From: Modestobacter sp. VKM Ac-2982 | Lineage (GTDB): Bacteria; Actinomycetota; Actinomycetes; Mycobacteriales; Geodermatophilaceae | Assembly: GCF_026967935.1 (NCBI RefSeq) | Contig: NZ_JAPVBL010000006.1 | Location: 45,951-109,950, forward strand | DNA: 64,000 nucleotides | Reading direction: 5' to 3' | Shown here: piece after piece, positions 58,573 through 64,000 of the stretch | Layout of the letters: each line of letters starts with the position of its first letter | Position numbering within the stretch: the first letter of the stretch is position 1 | Program-made: the position numbers and the translations under genes | The notes under the pieces: generated by a model | The model's database searches: none | Seen by the model: the letters and a program-made list of their open reading frames with translations, nothing else | Told to the model about the DNA's origin: nothing

Positions 58573-64000
<5,428 letters not shown>

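Overview
The window is very GC-rich (well above 70% by eye), densely packed bacterial DNA with many GTG starts, ATGA/GTGA stop-start overlaps and strong GGAGG ribosome binding sites. Gene families point to a high-GC actinobacterium: ANTAR-type and DUF2382 proteins, mycothiol-type maleylpyruvate-isomerase-fold proteins, IdeR-like iron boxes, short Q-loop CydA with a fused CydDC. My best guess is a soil/desert relative of Geodermatophilaceae (Blastococcus, Modestobacter, Geodermatophilus); this is inference, because no rRNA gene or species marker lies in the window.

Layout. 1-9.7 kb: a secreted hydrolase running off the left edge, an M1-like peptidase lipoprotein, a YibE/F-methyltransferase-DksA group, SDR, a divergent MFS/TetR pair, YihY, and an Hsp20-MerR pair. 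9.7-19.4 kb: quinone-oxidoreductase-like gene, BlaI-M56 pair, and divergently the respiratory operon cydA-cydB-cydDC, with twin BlaI-type operators in the shared promoter region; then GAF/ANTAR and DUF1801 genes. 19.4-24.1 kb: a NlpC/P60-like hydrolase, a small membrane protein, repeat and terminator hairpins, and an ethanolamine catabolic operon (permease-EutB-EutC). 24.2-32.4 kb: MFS, DUF4126-like membrane protein, a two-component system, membrane proteins, and an iron-regulated siderophore-interacting protein. 32.4-36.4 kb: a nuclease/helicase gene followed by a vsr endonuclease gene interrupted by a palindromic repeat. 36.4-43.7 kb: polyhydroxyalkanoate depolymerase/synthase, LacI regulator, iron-siderophore binding lipoprotein with an iron box, thiolase, SDR. 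43.8-53.6 kb: a TPP-riboswitch-controlled dehydrogenase and MFS transporter, a three-gene redox/histidine kinase/UBP-finger cluster, LarA, thioesterase, phosphotriesterase. 53.6-64 kb: stress-type genes (ferritin-like, TetR, PRC-barrel/DUF2382, membrane protein) and a very large DUF4011/DUF3320-type helicase-nuclease running off the right edge.

Most notable: (1) a short palindromic element present twice, each time in the same reading frame just after the start codon of the second gene of an ATGA-coupled pair (cydDC and eutC), so both proteins appear to carry a common GQSRD(F/L)GPSD peptide; (2) a second palindromic repeat family, one copy intergenic and one replacing the catalytic core of a vsr gene; (3) a TPP riboswitch, an unusual controller for a zinc alcohol dehydrogenase and exporter-like pair; (4) BlaI-type operators on a cytochrome bd operon; (5) a receiver/thioredoxin-reductase-like flavoprotein coupled to a cNMP-domain histidine kinase and a UBP zinc finger. 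No CRISPR array, tRNA, rRNA or intact insertion sequence was recognised.
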